From Macrotrachela quadricornifera (lineage: Eukaryota > Rotifera > Eurotatoria > Philodinida > Philodinidae), in assembly GCA_022393335.1 (NCBI GenBank), contig JAJEKB010020221.1:199909-263908 (forward strand): a DNA stretch of 64,000 bases, given 5' to 3'. A program made the translations under genes and the position numbers. The notes beneath the pieces were generated by a model. That model saw nothing but the letters and a program-made list of their open reading frames with translations, did no database searches and was not told the DNA's origin. The first letter of the stretch is position 1. Every line of letters starts with the position of its first letter. Shown here in pieces: positions 61,040 through 64,000 of the stretch.

Positions 61040-63819
61040 GAAAATCTCGATTGAGGAAGTTGAAACAAACCTTGAGAAAAAAAACAAAAACAATTGTGTA
61101 TTTAAAGTGTTAGCATACTTTATTAATAGGATCATGTTAATAGTCTAACCATTAATATAGAAATGAACGACGAAGTATATGCAGACGATATATATATATA
61201 TAGACATAATGAACAAAGGATGGATCTCCCTCTTACAATTCTGTCTAGATTCTCTTAAAGAAAAAGAAAATAATCTTACCTGATCGATCTAGACAAACAA
61301 GAATCTAGAAAGAATATGTCCAAGAACGTAGATTAGTGATTACGTTGCCAACAATATTCATTGAATTACTTTTAATTTTATAATGCTATTCATCCTTGTT
61401 TAGGATATGCTGAGGATTAAATAGTTATTTCGAAGTGAATTTAGTTTATCCATTATCTCATTCCAAAACTTTGAAATTTTTCTAACATCTGTTCATACCA
61501 TATAGAATAACAGTTCAATGTATTGAGAATGATCAAAATAAACTTGTATCGAAGCCTAGTACAATATTTGATGATTGAGCAGTTTCAATATAATAATCTT
61601 GATTATTTCAGAGTTTTCCGAGAACTTGGAGATTTTGTGTAGTGAAAAACTCAAAAAAACATCAGTCATGAGTGTGTACATTATTGTTGTATTATCAGGA
61701 GAACATTTGTTTGAGTTTGGGGAAATAAGCATCAAGTTCCAATTTTCAATCTCGTTCGATATGTGTAAACTGTAACTATTAGTAGTGTATGACAATTTGT
61801 TTTTGAACAAGATTTAATAGTACATTATGTCTTTGAAGAGGAAAACTTGAAAATTATCCAAATAACATCTTATTCGTCCATTTTTTTAGTTGAAATAATT
61901 CGGTGACAGATTGTAGTTGTTTGATTGTTCAATATTTATAGCGACAATGAAATGATCTTCTTCTATGTTATATGCAGAGTTGGTTTTGATGCCTTTAATT
62001 ATTTTTTTTTAAACACTTTTAAAATATCATTACATATATTCACACAATAGAGATAGATCTCCTAAGTAACTGAATAATAACGATTCATTAGATGATTTTT
62101 TACATGAGTAAATTGATACTCACAATATTTTCTGAATGTATCTGTCCCAAAAAATTTTTTTCGAAGTACGATCTTATTGTCTTTATATACTTCTTTCAGA
62201 TTTGAGTTAAACGAGATTCACGGAACCGACCTCTTAGTTGTAGTTACTTAACATTTATTAAGGCAAATTAATGTAACTGAGGTTAGTCAAGCTGAATTAA
62301 GTCTATTTAATAGTAACTAAAGTAGCCAAGCTAGTTTTGCAATAAACAAAGTGTGAATCGGTTTAATTGTAAAAAAAAGAGGATGATCTATTGCACACGT
62401 AGACTTAAACATGGAAGCGACTAGTCGTTCATGGACGCCCCTCTAGAGCACCATTTACCATTAGTCGCTAATCGGAAAGATACGATTTAGATCGATGAAG
62501 TTCATAGAAAAATTTCGACTGATCGAGTCTGATCAATAGATACTATGTTCGAACGTGATGAGAAACTTAGAATATAGCTTTTATGCAGATATTTCATGGT
62601 TGAAATTTAAAAGGTATTGATTGTAAAAACCACTCTAAAGATGAGTGACAATAAAAAAAAGTTAAGTTTTCTTTGAATTCTGGAGTCATGGAGAATTGTC
62701 CAGATGAAATCTTTCGAGTAGTAGGCAACTATGTAATTGCCAGTTTCCAAAAAGAATCTGTGAGCAATAATTTTCAAAGCAGTGACAATTAATCACTTGC
62801 CGATGGCTAACTACACTACTAGTTGCGTTCCTGGAAACGACTAACTTTGCCAGGTTATCCTATGATCTTTTAGTTCAAAATGATTAATGAACTCAGAGTT
62901 TTTGAGTTTCAAATGAATATACTATAACTGAAGGTACTAAGTGTAATAATACTACTAGTATTGCTAATTTCCATGTATTCAAGTGAAAATAGAATAATTC
63001 ACTGTAAATAAACTTTTATATAATTTAGCGGATGACAAAGTTTAGATTTAAGTTGTTGGATATTTGTTATGTTTTCTTGAGTGGCGCCGGACAGTGGTCG
63101 AAACTACTTTAGTCAATTTGATTTTTATTACCTATATCAACTGATTTGAAATCAAGACTATAGATTGGGTTATATATTTTCTTATTCTATATGAAAAAAA
63201 ACTTATGAAAGTGTAAACACAAAAAAATAAGAAGTTTCGAACGGAGAATATTCATGATCACTGATGTAATGCTGAATGTGAAGCGTAGAATAGTAGACGG
63301 CTTTGCAGAAAGATGTGAAAATATATTGACTTCAGGTAGACCATGAGAAATAGCATCACATATTTGTGAATTCTATTCCGATTAAACCATTTAAAATGCT
63401 GACAGAATCCTTTTTACATGTGTTAATCTTCTTACTTTATTTACTACAGAATGAGTTGATAGCAACATGTGAATACAAAAATACATTTTTTATAGCTTTT
63501 TTTTCAATACCACTAATAGTGGGGGTTACAGGAAGCTGAGCCCCGGGAATTTTTTGAGAAATTTTTAAGTAGTTAATATTTTCATTGATATGTGATGTCA
63601 TCAAATAGAGTTGTTTCAAATATAAGATTTGCGTTCAATTTTCTAGTAATTTGGTATAGAATCTAGTTCAAAATCATCCATTTTTTTGCAGTTAAATAAT
63701 AAAAAACCTGCTTCTGAGATTTAGAAACCTAAAATAAAATCTTGACAAGTATTTATTCTAATAACAGCTACGTTTGATAAAGAATAGATCAAATTAAACA
63801 TTAAGATTTTTCCTTTATT
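61040..63819. other. Intergenic, no gene accepted
   Basis: AT-rich. A frame at 61575-61775 overlaps an opposite-strand ORF and has no motif. Around 62400-62460 and 62700-62860 are patches of higher complexity (for example cgactagtcgttcatggacg) that may be degraded repeats. Confidence 0.4.
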
Positions 63820-63821
63820 AC

Positions 63822-64000
63822 AGTACTGGCCAAAAGTACTCCCCCCCTCGGATCTCAGTCACAATATGAGCTGTAGATCTGAAAACTAGTATACACATAG
63901 TTCTCGATGAATGCTGATCAGCGACACCACCCGCAGCTCGATTGCCTGAACTATAAGAAAGTTATAATGTATGCGGTGTGTCTCCACTTTGGCGTTCATA
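63822..64000 (+). mobile_element. Left end of a Tc1-like element running off the window
   Basis: TA (63820-63821) is followed by CAGTACTGGCCAAAAGTACT, a Tc1-type terminus. The following 180 bp matches 3484-3663 in inverted orientation. The body of the element, with any transposase, lies beyond the window. Confidence 0.75.

Overview
The window looks like a transposon-rich, AT-rich stretch of a metazoan genome, most likely a bdelloid rotifer. I infer this from several things together: introns of only about 50-65 bp, a TIR-NACHT-HEAT receptor, two R-S-E ADP-ribosyltransferase genes (one fused to kinesin-light-chain-like TPRs), an LRR gene with one repeat per tiny exon, and a dense mix of hAT, piggyBac, mariner, Tc1 and foldback elements. 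The species cannot be fixed from sequence alone. All gene models below were spliced by eye from ORF frames, GT/AG sites and phase.

Layout. 1-3.7 kb: the 3' end of a Thr-rich surface protein, a dead mariner, a dead piggyBac and a Tc1 terminus. 5.7-7.5 kb: an intact type II membrane phosphodiesterase/alkaline-phosphatase-superfamily gene. 9-11.4 kb: a piggyBac derivative that kept both protein ends but lost its catalytic core. 11.6-17.6 kb: a 1.8 kb segmental duplication, each copy carrying an intact three-exon Ly6/uPAR-like GPI-protein gene; the two copies are separated by two long DNA palindromes. 22.7-26.7 kb: an apparently intact 3.25 kb hAT transposon with five-exon transposase, inverted termini and a perfect 8-bp target duplication, nested inside an older non-autonomous element. 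27.6-31.9 kb: TIR-NACHT-HEAT gene. 34.6-35.2 kb: single-exon ADP-ribosyltransferase. 35.7-48.1 kb: MITEs, long inverted repeats, a decayed DDE transposase and a 400-N assembly gap inside a hairpin-prone element. 49.5-53.5 kb: ART-TPR pseudogene. 54.5-57.3 kb: foldback-like element with minisatellite arms and a nested MITE. 57.4-58.9 kb: hAT and LRR gene fragments. The rest is intergenic, ending in another Tc1 terminus oriented opposite to the first.

The genes do not form a pathway. The theme is a neighbourhood of rapidly evolving, immune-like and surface genes embedded in mobile DNA: a TIR/NACHT receptor with homogenised HEAT modules, two ARTs, an LRR remnant, and duplicated Ly6-like genes whose outer loop region differs far more than their introns. 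The best candidates for something new are the mosaic HEAT array, the 378-bp higher-order TPR block, the diverging Ly6 exon, and the paired palindromes between the duplicated genes.
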